Below, in pieces: positions 44,741 through 55,353 of a stretch of 64,000 nucleotides of DNA. The number at the start of each line of letters is the position of its first letter. Position 1 is the stretch's first letter. A program made the position numbers and the translations under genes. Under the pieces are notes generated by a model. That model was not told the DNA's origin. It ran no database searches and saw only the letters and a list, made by a program, of their open reading frames with translations. Source of the DNA: Pyrenula massariospora (Eukaryota > Ascomycota > Eurotiomycetes > Pyrenulales > Pyrenulaceae). The DNA lies in contig JAGFMI010000009.1 in NCBI GenBank assembly GCA_021030905.1, positions 1 to 64,000 of the forward strand. Reading direction: 5' to 3'.

Positions 44741-45076
44741 TCTCAGAAGATATCCGGATTGGTGTTTGCTTGGCCTGTAGTCCGGAGCTGTGGCGTCGAC
44801 ACACATGTAAGGCGAAGGCGCAGATTTCGGCTGGCCGCTCTGTAGTTCGGTATTTTGGTGGGATCGGGTGGCATTTCCTCGTGGTTCTTCGCAGACAGCA
44901 CTATAGGCGCTCATCGCCAAGATGTCAGACGGCAATATCATGAGCGAAAATCGAAACGCCATTTTTCTACCACTGAAATTTTTTTAACACACCTAAAAAA
45001 AGACGAGGGGAATTCACATTCAGCTTAACGGGGGACATGTGTAGTTCGTTGGCGTTTATAGCTGGCTTCATTAACC
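44741..45076. other. Intergenic between convergent genes
   Basis: 336 bp, A/T-rich around 44970-45000; probably 3' untranslated sequence of the caspase-like and NBS1 genes. Confidence 0.5.
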
Positions 45077-47282
45077 CTAAACTCTACTACGCCTCCCAAA
45101 CCGAAATCCTCCCTCCTCCTCATCGCTGTCTTCTGCTCGCCTCCTGGTCTGAATTTTCCTCTGCCGCTTCGGCGCGTTCCCAGATACCTCCGCCGCAGGT
45201 CGCTTTCCCTGACTCTGACTCTGACTCTGAGTTTGTTCCCTTGTCCTCATCTCAGGAGAGTCTGCCTGTCTCTGCGTCTCGACCTGTTGCTGACCCCTTC
45301 CCTGGCTCTGTGCCCTCTCCATTTCCCTCTCCCTTTCCTTCTCCTTCCTCCTAGCCTTCGACTTCGACGACTCCTCCCAATATTGTTGTCCGATCCCATA
45401 CGACCGATTCGTAACCTCTACCAGCGGTACGATGACAGTCTGTGTGTGAGTCCTCCTCGGGACACCCTCCCCTCTCCTCCGGAACCCCTTGAAATTCTTC
45501 CTCCCGTTCCATCCTTCGTCCCAATCATTCTGCCGTGAACGAGATGTCGGGCGCTCAGGGATTTCAAACACTTCTATTACGGCGAGGCCCCTACCGTCTC
45601 CCGGTGCGCCATCACCTGTCATGGCTACCTCTTCACCCTCTCGCTCTCGCTGCGCCGCTGCTTCGTCGGCTTCTCTCTTTTGCTTTGCTGCCTCACGGAT
45701 GTCGATCTCCTTCTCTTTTCTCTTGCGCCTAGTTCCGGTCGGTGGCGGGGTTGGCTCTTTCCTAGATCTCCCATCACTGTTTAGACGACGCTTCTTCATG
45801 GCTTCCGCACCCGGTAAGAGGTCGTTTACCATGTCTTCTTCCTCGTACGGCGATCGCGGCCGTTTATCGGACGTTCTCTTGCTGGCGCCATGGCTCGCTA
45901 ATCTATTATCAGGACGACCATCATACGTGGACGGACTAAATGGAGCTTGTTGTGGAGAAATGTCATCATCATCCTCCTCGTCGTCCCAGGGAACAACCTC
46001 GTCAAAACCATCGTCGAACGCTTTAATTTGTGAACCAAGACTTGGAGGCTTTGGAGGGGGTTCAGCTGGAGCATGTTCGACTTTCAAAGCCTTGCGCAGC
46101 AAGCGAGCATCATTGGCCAATATTGCATCCAAAAATTCTCTCTGCTCGATGGTTCGTTGATTTGTCTTCATGGCGACCTCATCTGCGGTATCGTTGGCCC
46201 ATTTCTGATGTTCTGGTTTGGTACCCCACTGCACAAGCACTGTACCACCTGTATCGTTGGGGCTTCTAAAATCTCCAAGTCCTTTGCTGCCTGTTGCGTT
46301 CCGCATGAACTCCACAATGTCGTCTGCCGTTGTCTTAGCTGGCTCAATGTGGCAGAGCAAAGCCTTGCCATGCCCATTGGTAATTGCCGGTAGTAGGTTT
46401 TCATATTGTCTGTTATCGCAAAAAACGAAAGAGAAGCCTTCGAAGACAGTGAGACGATTCGGCCCAGGAGTAAAGCTGCTAGGAGGGTAGTCATTCTTCT
46501 CCTTACCGGGTGGGGGCAGGTATTCTAGTGGATCTGGCCAAGCGGCATCATAGTCTCGCTCAAGTGGACAAAGATTTTCGGCTTCTTCAAGGTCGTTAGG
46601 AGTGGCTGCATACACCAGGGCATCAACGTATTCATCTGCGACGATGTATTTACCATTAATTAGCGCCTGGAGCCCAGCAACGGTGTTTCTCTTGCTTTGA
46701 ACAACGTGTGTGGTCTGATCAATTGTGTAATCAGAACAGACTTTCATGTCTAGGTCCTCTAGCCGTTCACGCTTAGATTTGATCGGATCGCCAGCTTTCT
46801 TGTCCTTGGAGGAGAAGGAAAATGTGAGGCAGACGGTGATCCATTGTAGTCTGTGGTATCTCAGTGTTGGTCCTTGATAGGTATTGCTGATAGCTTACTT
46901 GATCTCGTGAGGATAATTACCAGGACGGATTGAGTGTTTGGTCCCGCTGAGGTCTTTTTTGGTGTTTTTGAGCAACTTGCCGTCTAGGTGTGTGCCAGCT
47001 TTGGAATTTTCATCCGTCACCGTGACTATGGAACGAGTATGGAGGCGTGTCTAGATTATACTTCAGCAGCAACAACAATGAGGCGCCTAGGATAGGGCTT
47101 ACTGCGTCGCCGGGTTTAACAGGAGAGACGGAGACGGTGAAGTGCTTGCGGGAGATGGTCTTGTGGTCAAGGCCGTATGCGATGCCATCTTTCTTGACCC
47201 TCCCGAACAGATAGGTCTTGCCAGGCCGGAGCCATTGCCGCTTGCCTTCGAGAAAGTCACCGCTCGATTCGAGGATCCACAT
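45077..47282 (-). CDS. Nbs1/nibrin, MRN complex subunit
   Basis: At least three exons: 47282-47103, 47025-46899 and 46850-45077, about 693 aa. Nbs1 joins Mre11-Rad50 at DNA breaks and recruits the Tel1/ATM kinase. The FHA domain is at the start (MWILESSGDFLEGKRQWL, LFGRVKKDG, TISRKHFTV), followed by BRCT-like sequence (CSDYTIDQTTHVVQ, GKYIVADEYVDAL) and a long charged disordered tail. The last residues (EEEGGFRFGRR) match the acidic C-terminal motif that binds Tel1/ATM. The joins between exons 2 and 3 are in frame; between exon 1 and 2 the obvious sites (GTAAGC, CATAG) leave the frame one base short, so a missed microexon or different splice site is likely. Aspergillus scaA would be the counterpart. 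Confidence 0.88.
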
Positions 47283-47689
47283 TACGAAAGGATGGAGAGA
47301 TGGCGTCGTGCGGGCGTAGAGGGAGGAAGAAAGATTGAATTAGCTGGTTGAGGTACCTAGAGATCATAGTAACAGCGTGACGCTAGCCAAAGCATTCAGC
47401 TACCTATTTGTGCAACCATGGTAGATCAAAAGCATATTGAAGTCTGCTGCATGTTGAAACTTTTTGGTACTGAAACGGTCTCGGCAGCCTGGGGAAGGCG
47501 GCGCGCTTCCAGGGTCGATCGGCGTCTCCCCACACTGGGTGCCTGACAGGGATTTCGACCCCACGTTGGACGATCCCTGATTGAGAGCCGCCCCAGCAAC
47601 CAGATTGATGCTTCTCCTTTCATCGACGAGCCCTTCTTCCAAACAACAACTGGACACATCCAGACACCATTCCCTTGATTTCAACCATC
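47283..47689. promoter_or_regulatory. Shared NBS1/RPEL-gene promoter region
   Basis: A 407-bp region between divergent starts. No specific element identified. Confidence 0.35.
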
Positions 47690-48227
47690 ATGGCTGACGA
47701 AGCTCCAAAAACGAAAGACCCCGAGTCCATGTCTCCGCTCGAACGCCGCAATTCGCTTGAGAAGCAACTGTCCAACCGACCAGAGGCACAGGAGCTCAAA
47801 GATCGTCATATCCTGCTGGACACCAATGCTGCACCGTGAGCCAGTCCTGATCATTTTGGTTGTTCGACCGCAAAGCTCAAAATCAGGAATCAGATCTCTC
47901 CAAGCCGCGCAGCAAGAGCTCGAACGCCAGCGAGCCTCGGATAGCTTGAAGAAGCACCTGGACAAGCGCCCCGACAGAGATGAGCTTGTGGAGCGTATGC
48001 ACACCCCTCCCATACCTATCGAAACACTTGGCTTTGCTGATCCAGGCTCCGCAGGCAACATTCTCCCCGATAGCACTGCAGCACCAGCCTTGCAAGCTAA
48101 TCAGCGTGAGCTCCAGAAGCACATGCGCGCGGACAGTCTGGAGCAAAAGATCCAAAGCAGGCCAAAGCCAGAAGAACTTGTCAAAGAGGGAATCTTGGAA
48201 GAGAATGAGAATCCTCTAAAATCATGA
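47690..48227 (+). CDS. RPEL-repeat protein
   Basis: Three exons, 47690-47835, 47894-47994 and 48055-48227, give 139 aa. Three RPEL-type motifs are visible: SLEKQLSNRPEAQELKDRHI, SLKKHLDKRPDRDELVERNI and SLEQKIQSRPKPEELVKEGI, each followed by a short linker such as LPDSTAAPALQANQ. In animals RPEL motifs bind monomeric actin through the Arg-Pro and hydrophobic residues; small fungal RPEL proteins are conserved but little studied. The second intron (60 nt) cuts the second motif between VER and NIL and is a multiple of three with no stop; the repeat pattern shows it should be spliced. Divergent from NBS1. Confidence 0.88.
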
Positions 48228-48475
48228 GATGGTTGAGGTCCAGTGGGCAGAAAGTGGTCGAGGACTAGTAAAGGCATGAATACAGGTGTCTACTATCAGA
48301 ATGAAAGATGAAAACTGACGCGACTTCGGGTGTACCGAAGAATAGTCAGGTGTTTACAATTGTCTAAATAGTCTGCCATCACCTCATCTCCTCGTCTACA
48401 AGCCACTGACTCCACATTGTCGTACTCCAGTACTCGTAAAGCACCTCCACTATACGCTCTTGCCGAACAGGACGC

Positions 48476-49414
48476 TTAAGCCGCTGCTTCAACATCGACC
48501 CTCTGACTCGCTGGTATGTCTGGCACCCAACCGACTGGGCGTTCTCCCTTTCTAACAGCGAGCCCATAAGCAATATTCTCTACCTTCTCAACCGATGTCT
48601 TCATAACCTTCAGTTTCTGCTCATAGTCCTTTCCCAACTGCTTGTTTCCCCTCGGGTCAATCATCTCAAAGTAGTTCCGTATTTCCTGTAAATCTGTGAG
48701 ACTTGTCCGCTGCGCAGATCTCTCGCCAGCATCCTCTTCTATAGCGTCGTTCGGATCCTGGGAGGCAATGCGATGCTGAGATCCCGGTAATGTGCCGTGC
48801 GTGGTGGTGGACGTAATGGCGAATCTCATCATCTCCCCAGTTAAGTCAAACAAACCGAGAACGTGGTCCTCTTCAGAAGCTGGAGGAACGTCGGTCGGTA
48901 ACGAGGAAGCAAGACCGTCCATCGTCAGAAGCTTTCCCGTTTCGAGATAATACTGGAAAGAGGTTGCTTCTATGTATTCTTGATAGCCTGGGGAGATTTG
49001 TCTTTGATATCTCCACGCATTGATGCCCTGGAGGTCTGGAACAATGGTCTTGAACAGTTTATGAATCCCCTCTCGCTTGCCCTGAACATCTTTGGCAAGA
49101 TTCTCAGGAAGAACATTGTTCAAGTCTCGTGCTCTAATTCAGTAAGAAGCTTAACGCTGTAAACGGTGAGACCCATACCTCTGGAGTGAAAATATCCTTT
49201 ACTTAGTCAGCTGTGCACTCAAGTTAAGAATACGCTCTCACGCTTTCTTGCTCAAGGCTGTGATGTCTCTAGAAGCCTTGATGATTCGTTCCCGGCGGTC
49301 ATGATGCTCATCAAGTTCCGCCCGAAAGGTTTCGAACATTGCCAGGTATGGCGACTGCTGGTATTCCTCTTCCATATCGTCTGCACCATCGAATGAGCGC
49401 TTCACCCCCGCCAT
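48476..49414 (-). CDS. Translin-associated factor X (TRAX)
   Basis: Three exons, 49414-49242, 49196-49179 and 49133-48476, give 282 aa. The middle exon is only 18 nt (AIFSLQR across both joins), and both introns are 45 nt. TRAX with translin forms the C3PO endoribonuclease; in Neurospora C3PO processes pre-tRNAs. Family features: YLAMFETFRAELDEHHDRRE, RIIKASRDITALSKKAIFSL, NAWRYQRQISPGYQEYIEA with the acidic residues of the catalytic site, and FDLTGEMMRFAIT. The C-terminal helix bundle is present (KLKVMKTSVEKVENIAYGLA). Translin itself is not in the window. Divergent from GPI14. Confidence 0.92.
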
Positions 49415-49516
49415 CAAGGTGTCGGTCTTGAATTGTGGCCTCGATCAACCGGGGAGCACGCCTGAAACACACCAGAGCTATCCCTCAACGGCCACTAATG
49501 CAACCTTAATCCCGCC
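49415..49516. promoter_or_regulatory. Very short TRAX/GPI14 divergent region
   Basis: Only 102 bp separate the two start codons if the first ATG of GPI14 is used (270 bp if the second, 49685, is used). Both promoters must overlap. Confidence 0.5.
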
Positions 49517-51109
49517 ATGCCCCCAAGCTCCTCCAAGCTGCCATCAAACACGACCTACAAGCAGCAACCTACCGGGTTCGACCTTTCCAAGCCAACGACA
49601 TACCCCCAGTATTGCAAGCGTCGCTTTACTCCTGCAGCTCTGTGCAATGCTGATCGGCTCCGTATGGACGTTCCAGAGTTGTCCATGCTAAAGCCTCCTC
49701 CAGTTACAAAAAAACTGTTGACCTCTCCGTCCTCACTCTTTTCCGCCGCAATCAGCCTGCGCGTTGTCCTCCTTCTTTATGGTCTCTATCAAGACGCACA
49801 TTCCGCTCTCAAGTACACCGATATTGACTACTATGTTTTCACGGATGCAGCCCGTTATGTTGTCCGCGGACGAAGCCCCTATTTCCGCGAAACCTACAGG
49901 TACACTCCGCTTCTTGCCTGGGCGCTGATACCAACAACTTGGGGAGGTTGGTGGTTCAGCTTCGGCAAGGTGTTGTTTGCGGTCGCGGACATCGTGGCAG
50001 GTTGGATGATTCTTGAGATGCTAAAAAGAAGAGGGGTTCCTGAAGCCTCTGCAATGAAATATTCCTGTATCTGGCTACTCAATCCGATGGTCGCAACTAT
50101 TAGCACAAGAGGAAGTAGTGAGGGACTTCTATGTGTTGTCGTGACGGCAATGCTTTGGGCAACAGAGCATCATCACATCCCGCTAGCAGGAGCTCTGCTA
50201 GGCTTCGGCGTCCACTTCAAGATCTACCCATTCATTTATGGAGCAAGCATTCTCTGGTCTCTGGGATCAAAGTCACCAACAACGGCTGGCTCGACGATGC
50301 TGAAAAGAGTCTCAGACTTCTTCAATGAAGATCGTCTGAGTTTGCTCGTGGTATCCATGAGTACCTTTTCTGCTCTAAACCTCGCCATGTACATCATGTA
50401 CCGGGTACCTTTTATACAGCACACTTTCCTTCACCACCTCATCCGGATCGATCATCGTCATAATTTCTCCCCTTACAACATCCTCCTCTACCAATCATCT
50501 GCCAAGACCTCACATGGTGTCGAATCCCTTGCCTTCTTCCCGCAGCTTTTCTTATCTGTAGTTGCCATCCCTCTCACCCTAGCCAAGAAAGACCTCGCAT
50601 CAACCTTACTTGCCCAAACCATCGCCTTTGTCACATTTAACAAGGTCTGCACAAGCCAATACTTCCTTTGGTACCTAGTATTTCTGCCTTTGTACCTTCC
50701 TTCCTCGTATATGATCAGATCACCAGTGAAGGGAATGTTCGCACTCCTGGCCTGGGTTGTGGGCCAGGCCTTGTGGCTACAGGAAGGCTATCAGCTCGAG
50801 TTCCTTGGCCAGAGCACATTTGTGCCAAGACTATGGATATCGAGTCTTCTCTTCTTCGTAGTTAATGTGGTCATCCTTGGGAGCATAATTTCGGACATTG
50901 TCACAGTCAAGGAATCCAAGCAAGCGTTGACGGATTCGAAGCCTTCTATTCAAGCTGCTGAAGAAGAAGAGGATGATGTGGAAGAAATTCCCAGGGAAAA
51001 GCCCATTGAAGAACTCGTCAAGGAAGAGATGAGGCTCAATAGAGCCCAGGAGCACAATTTGAAGGCGTACATGGCTGACATCAATGATCTCATTCCAGAC
51101 GATGACTGA
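49517..51109 (+). CDS. GPI14: GPI mannosyltransferase 1 (PIG-M/Gpi14)
   Basis: An intronless frame of 530 aa. The ER-membrane enzyme adds the first mannose, from dolichol-phosphate-mannose, to the GPI anchor precursor. The luminal catalytic motif is ALKYTDIDYYVFTDAARYV near residue 101, right after the first membrane helix (FSAAISLRVVLLLYGLY). About ten hydrophobic segments follow, with family blocks RYTPLLAWALIP, FGVHFKIYPFIYG, HNFSPYNILLYQS and NKVCTSQYFLWYLVFLPL. The tail is acidic (AEEEEDDVEEIP). The first 56 residues are not conserved-looking, so translation may start at Met57 (49685). Convergent with the small secreted protein gene. Confidence 0.94.
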   Translation: MPPSSSKLPSNTTYKQQPTGFDLSKPTTYPQYCKRRFTPAALCNADRLRMDVPELSMLKPPPVTKKLLTSPSSLFSAAISLRVVLLLYGLYQDAHSALKYTDIDYYVFTDAARYVVRGRSPYFRETYRYTPLLAWALIPTTWGGWWFSFGKVLFAVADIVAGWMILEMLKRRGVPEASAMKYSCIWLLNPMVATISTRGSSEGLLCVVVTAMLWATEHHHIPLAGALLGFGVHFKIYPFIYGASILWSLGSKSPTTAGSTMLKRVSDFFNEDRLSLLVVSMSTFSALNLAMYIMYRVPFIQHTFLHHLIRIDHRHNFSPYNILLYQSSAKTSHGVESLAFFPQLFLSVVAIPLTLAKKDLASTLLAQTIAFVTFNKVCTSQYFLWYLVFLPLYLPSSYMIRSPVKGMFALLAWVVGQALWLQEGYQLEFLGQSTFVPRLWISSLLFFVVNVVILGSIISDIVTVKESKQALTDSKPSIQAAEEEEDDVEEIPREKPIEELVKEEMRLNRAQEHNLKAYMADINDLIPDDD

Positions 51110-51300
51110 AGACTTCAGGCATGAGCGTTCAAGAAAAATTACATGGATTTCTGTTATCGCATGCTTTGCAGCTCTATCTATACAAATTGGCCAAGGATAC
51201 GGCGCCGGCAAGCTTCAATGTTCGCCTAGGTATCAAATGCTCCGTCACGCTGCATTAGCCACCATTTCTCATGCCGCCTTGTTCACTCTCCTCGGCCACT

Positions 51301-51778
51301 TCATTGCTTGATGGGAGTGATGCCGCAGCTATACGCCGTGGTGGTTGTCTTGGCCGTTACGCTCACGGTGGTGGTATAATGCACCGGCTACAAGACCTGT
51401 CAGTCGCTTTGTTTCTACGTTGGGAAAGACGACCATATCCAACAGATTGGGATTCGCGAGAAGTAATTGCGAGCGGAAACTCACCACAGGGGCCTGCGCT
51501 ATCGGCACAGCGGTCACAAAGGAGCACCCATTGCAGTCGATGGTGTAGGTCTGGGTGACGGTCCCGCCGAAGATGGTGGAGGTGGGACCGTGAGTGAGAT
51601 GTGGAAGTGTTGACAGGGTGGTGGTGCAGAATCGCTCCTCAAGAAGAGGGCTTGCGAGGCTAGATAATCCAGAAAGGTTAGATCTCAGTGGCTGGGAGGA
51701 GGGATAGGATATCGGAGGATGCTACACTTACGCGGTCGCAGAGAGGAGGGTGGAGAGGATGAGAGTCGAGAACTGCAT
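51301..51778 (-). CDS. Small secreted cysteine-containing protein
   Basis: Three exons, 51778-51732, 51659-51485 and 51387-51301, give 102 aa with all joins in frame. It starts with a signal peptide (MQFSTLILSTLLSATALA, likely cut after ALA). The mature part has four cysteines (RFCTTT, DCNGC, YSCGI), which could make two disulfides, and Thr-rich stretches such as TTTVSVTAKTTTTAYSCG. No membrane helix follows. It resembles small secreted fungal proteins, a group that includes effectors, but no family was recognised. Introns are 72 and 97 nt, longer than neighbours. Confidence 0.75.
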
Positions 51779-53403
51779 TTCGATAGAAGTTGGTGGGAAC
51801 GGGAGATATGGCGAGCAAGACTCGCTTGGCAAGGAGAGTGAAAAGATGTCTCTTCGTTATCTAACAGATGAATCAAACGCAAGTATTCGTCCATGGCATC
51901 TCTGGTCCCTTTTATATCCAACGTCCGGAGGTCCTCACTCCGGAAATTAAAATCTACACATTCGATAGATCAGAGTCATTGGATCCTTCGTACTCACTTG
52001 AGATTTCACAATCACCAGTAGGAGCGTCGAGGTCATGTCGATTCCCTTGCGGAAGTAATACGTCTGTATTTCAAAGTCGGACTGAATCAGTTCGACAACC
52101 CGATTCTTCTCGGAAAGCTGATCGAAAAGCACCTAGAGTACAAGCCGTGCCTGTGACAAAAAGGCCGCATGTAGCACAAATCCTCGTGTTCACGGGAAGG
52201 GATGGTACGTAGCCTTCACAGCTGATCGGAGGGGAAGTCAACGGCATTCCTTCAATTCTACATCTAGAAGCTGAAAATAGCATTACGTGAGATGGCAAAT
52301 CGTCTGGAGATTGTGTGGCGTTCGGCATTAAATCCTTCGATTCCGTGTTACCTAAACGGGCAAATCACAAGATTCGAAGAGGAGCCGCAGAATTCATTCT
52401 TACTGCCTTCTTGCTGCCTTCTTGCTGCCTTCTTGCACGTCAAAAACATCCAAAGCCTAGTTGCGAGGATGGTACGCCGTTCAAATGTTTACCGATTGGA
52501 GGATCCTTTTTACAAGTCCATAAGCGTGATTTGAAGTAAAAATTGTGGTCAGCATCTCATCTGAATGCTGAACCGATAGACGACATCCCAGGACCAGGGA
52601 ACCGGGCTCGATCAAGGCTTTCAATCATGTAAGCTCCTTCGATCCGTCAAAGTCATACTACGGTAGTTCTGCTGACATCGCTTCTGAAACATGGGTGGAT
52701 GAAAGCAACCGCGTGCGTCGACAAGCCTTTCTCCACAAAGCTTATTGATCCTGTCGGAGTCTGATTCAGGCTTCAACGATTTACCATCCCTCGATGTCTC
52801 CAACCTGGTCAGTTTAATGTATATCCATGAGACACCATTGCAGGCTGCTGTCCGCACTTCACGTGCGAAATCTTTCTGCTGTGGGAACCTTTTGCATATG
52901 AAGTCTCAAATCCTTGAAGCTCAGACTTTCGTCACAGAGCCACCGCTTTTCTCGCGGTACGGAGCAGTCATCGAATTTTTAGTAGCTCTTCCCGCGCTTT
53001 TCGAATGGGGAAGTCATTGCGAGGAGCTTGAAACGTTGATTGGACAGCTTTTCCAATAAGCGACAACAGTAAACGCGGCATCATAGGTTGAAGGATATCA
53101 CTTGTGCATCAGCTAGAAACGATGGAAGAAGGAGCCAGAACCATTCAGAAGGTCGTAATTAAAATACTCGGTTAGTCCCACAAAGTCTTAACTAGCACTC
53201 TAATCTAGCATCGATTCTCGCAAGTAAGCAATGGCGAACCATGCTATCCTGGATGACATCTCGGTGACACTCATAGCTGAAGAGGACATCACGCCCTGGT
53301 CATTATAGCGAAAGCTCTCATCCGGCCAAGTAATCGAAGTTGTCAACGACTTCAAGAGTGAGAAATGGATGAGCATTTTGACACCAGAGTTACTGATGGC
53401 GAA
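51779..53403. other. 1.6-kb stretch without an accepted gene
   Basis: Contains an 11-bp tandem repeat at 52403-52435 and a plus-strand open frame at 52745-53059 with no domain or clear start context. Left part is the promoter of the small secreted protein gene. Confidence 0.45.
52403..52435. repeat. 11-bp tandem repeat, three copies
   Basis: CTGCCTTCTTG occurs three times head to tail without a mismatch. Confidence 0.9.
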
Positions 53404-55353
53404 TCATGCAAAGAACAGTTTTCTTTGCCTGACGTCTTCGATACCGCGTGCTGCCATTCCGTTATTCAATTTGCGTTTTCCGAGCGCTGATGCGGGCCGT
53501 GTCTGTGCTGCTCCATTGTTGTCCAGTGCCCTTTCCTCCGTTTCAGTGACTGCTTCTTTGATAGTTTGTCTTGACAGGCAGAAATCAACATGGTCATTGA
53601 AAAGTCTGTCGTCGATAGGTTGCATCCTACCGCAGACCGGGCAGGACCAGTTCTGCTCTTCGTCTTCAATGTGTTGCACTACGGCTTTGGGGCGTTGTGG
53701 GGAGGGAGTTTTATAGCGACCGAACGGCGGATGAAATTCCGCTTCCAATTGAGCGTCAGAATCATCAGTATGTTCCTGGCTTAAACGCTCTAGCTCTGCC
53801 ATATCATCTTCCTGCTCCTGTCGTGCCCGAGCCTCAAACTCTTCTTCGGGCCAGACTTCCCACTCGGCATCATTGTCAGCTTTCCTTTCTCCTTCGTTAG
53901 ATGTCATAGCATTTGCGGAAGGTCCGAAAAAGTCGGACTTGATCATCTTTTTGGTGCTTATAAGATGCGTTACTCGAAGGCCCATGAGTCGGAGTTTCAT
54001 ATTCGGGTTCTCCGTTTCGAGCTTTGAAAGCATTGGCAGTGAATAGTTGTACAAGTCATCGGCCAAACATACAGCCTTGGGAGGTGCAACCTGTCGAGTC
54101 AAGACCTCGTAAGTATGGAATTTGACCTTCAGCACTAGTGTACGGCCTTTGAAAGATGTCCGAGCAAGATCTCTTTCAAGCTCCTCAGCGGTGCGCCGCA
54201 GTTTTTCTCGTAAGTCTGCCTTCGAGCTAATGTCTTTGAATGTGCTTTCTGTGCCAACACTCTTCCTTTCGTATTCTTCCGCTGGCCTGACATCGGTCCG
54301 ACCTAACCCAGCATAAGTCTGCATCAGGAACTCAAAGGCTTTCTCTCCAAACATCTTTCTAAGATAGGCCCTTTGAGCATAGATATCGCCGCATGTTTCA
54401 ATACCGACAGCTTGCAACTCTCGTTCAAAGACTCGACCAACGCCATTTACCTTGCGTACAGGGAGGCTGTTCATGAAACTCATAATGGCAGCGCGGTCAT
54501 TAGGTACGCGGAATTGTCCATTGGGTTTGTTCTTATTAGAAGCGATCTTGGCGATCTTTGCATTTGCAGCTATGCCAGCGGAGATAGTGATTTTACACTT
54601 TTCGTGCACTTCGCGTCTCATTTGAGCGACAGCATCTTCTGGGTCCATGTCATGCTTGATACAATACTCCGTCACATTCAGATATGCCTCGTCAATGCTT
54701 GCACTTTCGAAGCGTGGGTCGTACTCGGCCAATATCGCGCGGACCTCTCTAGCCTTTGCAGTATATTTCTCAAAATTCAAAGGTAAGCTTATGAGCTGTG
54801 GACACAGCTTTTTGGCCACAAATCCAGCCATGCCACTCCGGCATCCGAATTTCCGAGCATGGTAATTACACGTTGTAAGAACGCCTTTGCCGACCGCCAT
54901 TGGGACGTTCCGTAGTTCAGGTCTGTCCAGCTCTTCTACCATTGCGTAAAATGCGTCGCAGTCGACATGAACAATATGCTGGCTAAGGTCTCGAGACATT
55001 TCAAGAGAGGTTAAATACTCATCCGCGCGGCGGAGATCATGTTTTAGATCCAGCTTCACAAGCTGTGCTTTGAGTCTGAGTATTCTCTCAATCTTGACTG
55101 TAAGTGTCTTATCCCTATTCTCCTCGTTGTTGAAAAACTTTGAGCCTTTAGAGGCTTCATATATGATCTCAGCCACCTTTTTCTGGTCAACTGTATCTTG
55201 CCCGGCTTTGGTTAAGGACGGCCCAAGGAGATGATGTTTTAAGGAATGATGCTGTGATGCTGCTGGAGTCTGCTCGACCGAATTAAGAATTCCTTCGCCA
55301 TTCTCCCGGTCAACAGGGACTGAGGTCGCATTGTCATCATCCTCGCCAGGCAT
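53404..55353 (-). CDS. DNA polymerase kappa (Y family)
   Basis: An intronless frame of 649 aa. This translesion polymerase copies past bulky minor-groove lesions. The kappa-type N-clasp (residues about 40-125, KGSKFFNNEENRDKTLTVKI) precedes the palm motif HIVHVDCDAFYAMVEELD near 130, and the second catalytic motif ESASIDEAYLNVTEYC near 228. GAP-like VNGVGRVFERELQAVG marks the thumb, and RKSVGTESTF starts the little-finger domain. A C-terminal UBZ4-type zinc finger (SCPVCGRMQP, then NDHVDFCLS) near 570-600 should bind ubiquitinated PCNA. Orthologues exist in animals and many fungi but not in baker's yeast. Confidence 0.95.
   Translation of the reverse strand: MPGEDDDNATSVPVDRENGEGILNSVEQTPAASQHHSLKHHLLGPSLTKAGQDTVDQKKVAEIIYEASKGSKFFNNEENRDKTLTVKIERILRLKAQLVKLDLKHDLRRADEYLTSLEMSRDLSQHIVHVDCDAFYAMVEELDRPELRNVPMAVGKGVLTTCNYHARKFGCRSGMAGFVAKKLCPQLISLPLNFEKYTAKAREVRAILAEYDPRFESASIDEAYLNVTEYCIKHDMDPEDAVAQMRREVHEKCKITISAGIAANAKIAKIASNKNKPNGQFRVPNDRAAIMSFMNSLPVRKVNGVGRVFERELQAVGIETCGDIYAQRAYLRKMFGEKAFEFLMQTYAGLGRTDVRPAEEYERKSVGTESTFKDISSKADLREKLRRTAEELERDLARTSFKGRTLVLKVKFHTYEVLTRQVAPPKAVCLADDLYNYSLPMLSKLETENPNMKLRLMGLRVTHLISTKKMIKSDFFGPSANAMTSNEGERKADNDAEWEVWPEEEFEARARQEQEDDMAELERLSQEHTDDSDAQLEAEFHPPFGRYKTPSPQRPKAVVQHIEDEEQNWSCPVCGRMQPIDDRLFNDHVDFCLSRQTIKEAVTETEERALDNNGAAQTRPASALGKRKLNNGMAARGIEDVRQRKLFFA

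Noticed and set aside
45070-45083. TTAACCCTAAACTC, like one interstitial telomere repeat
   Set aside because: A single short match is expected by chance.
45490-46160. Long plus-strand Ser-rich frame opposite NBS1
   Set aside because: It is the antisense shadow of the charged, low-complexity NBS1 tail.
52745-53059. Plus-strand frame of 104 codons
   Set aside because: Starts without an ATG in good context and has no recognisable family features.
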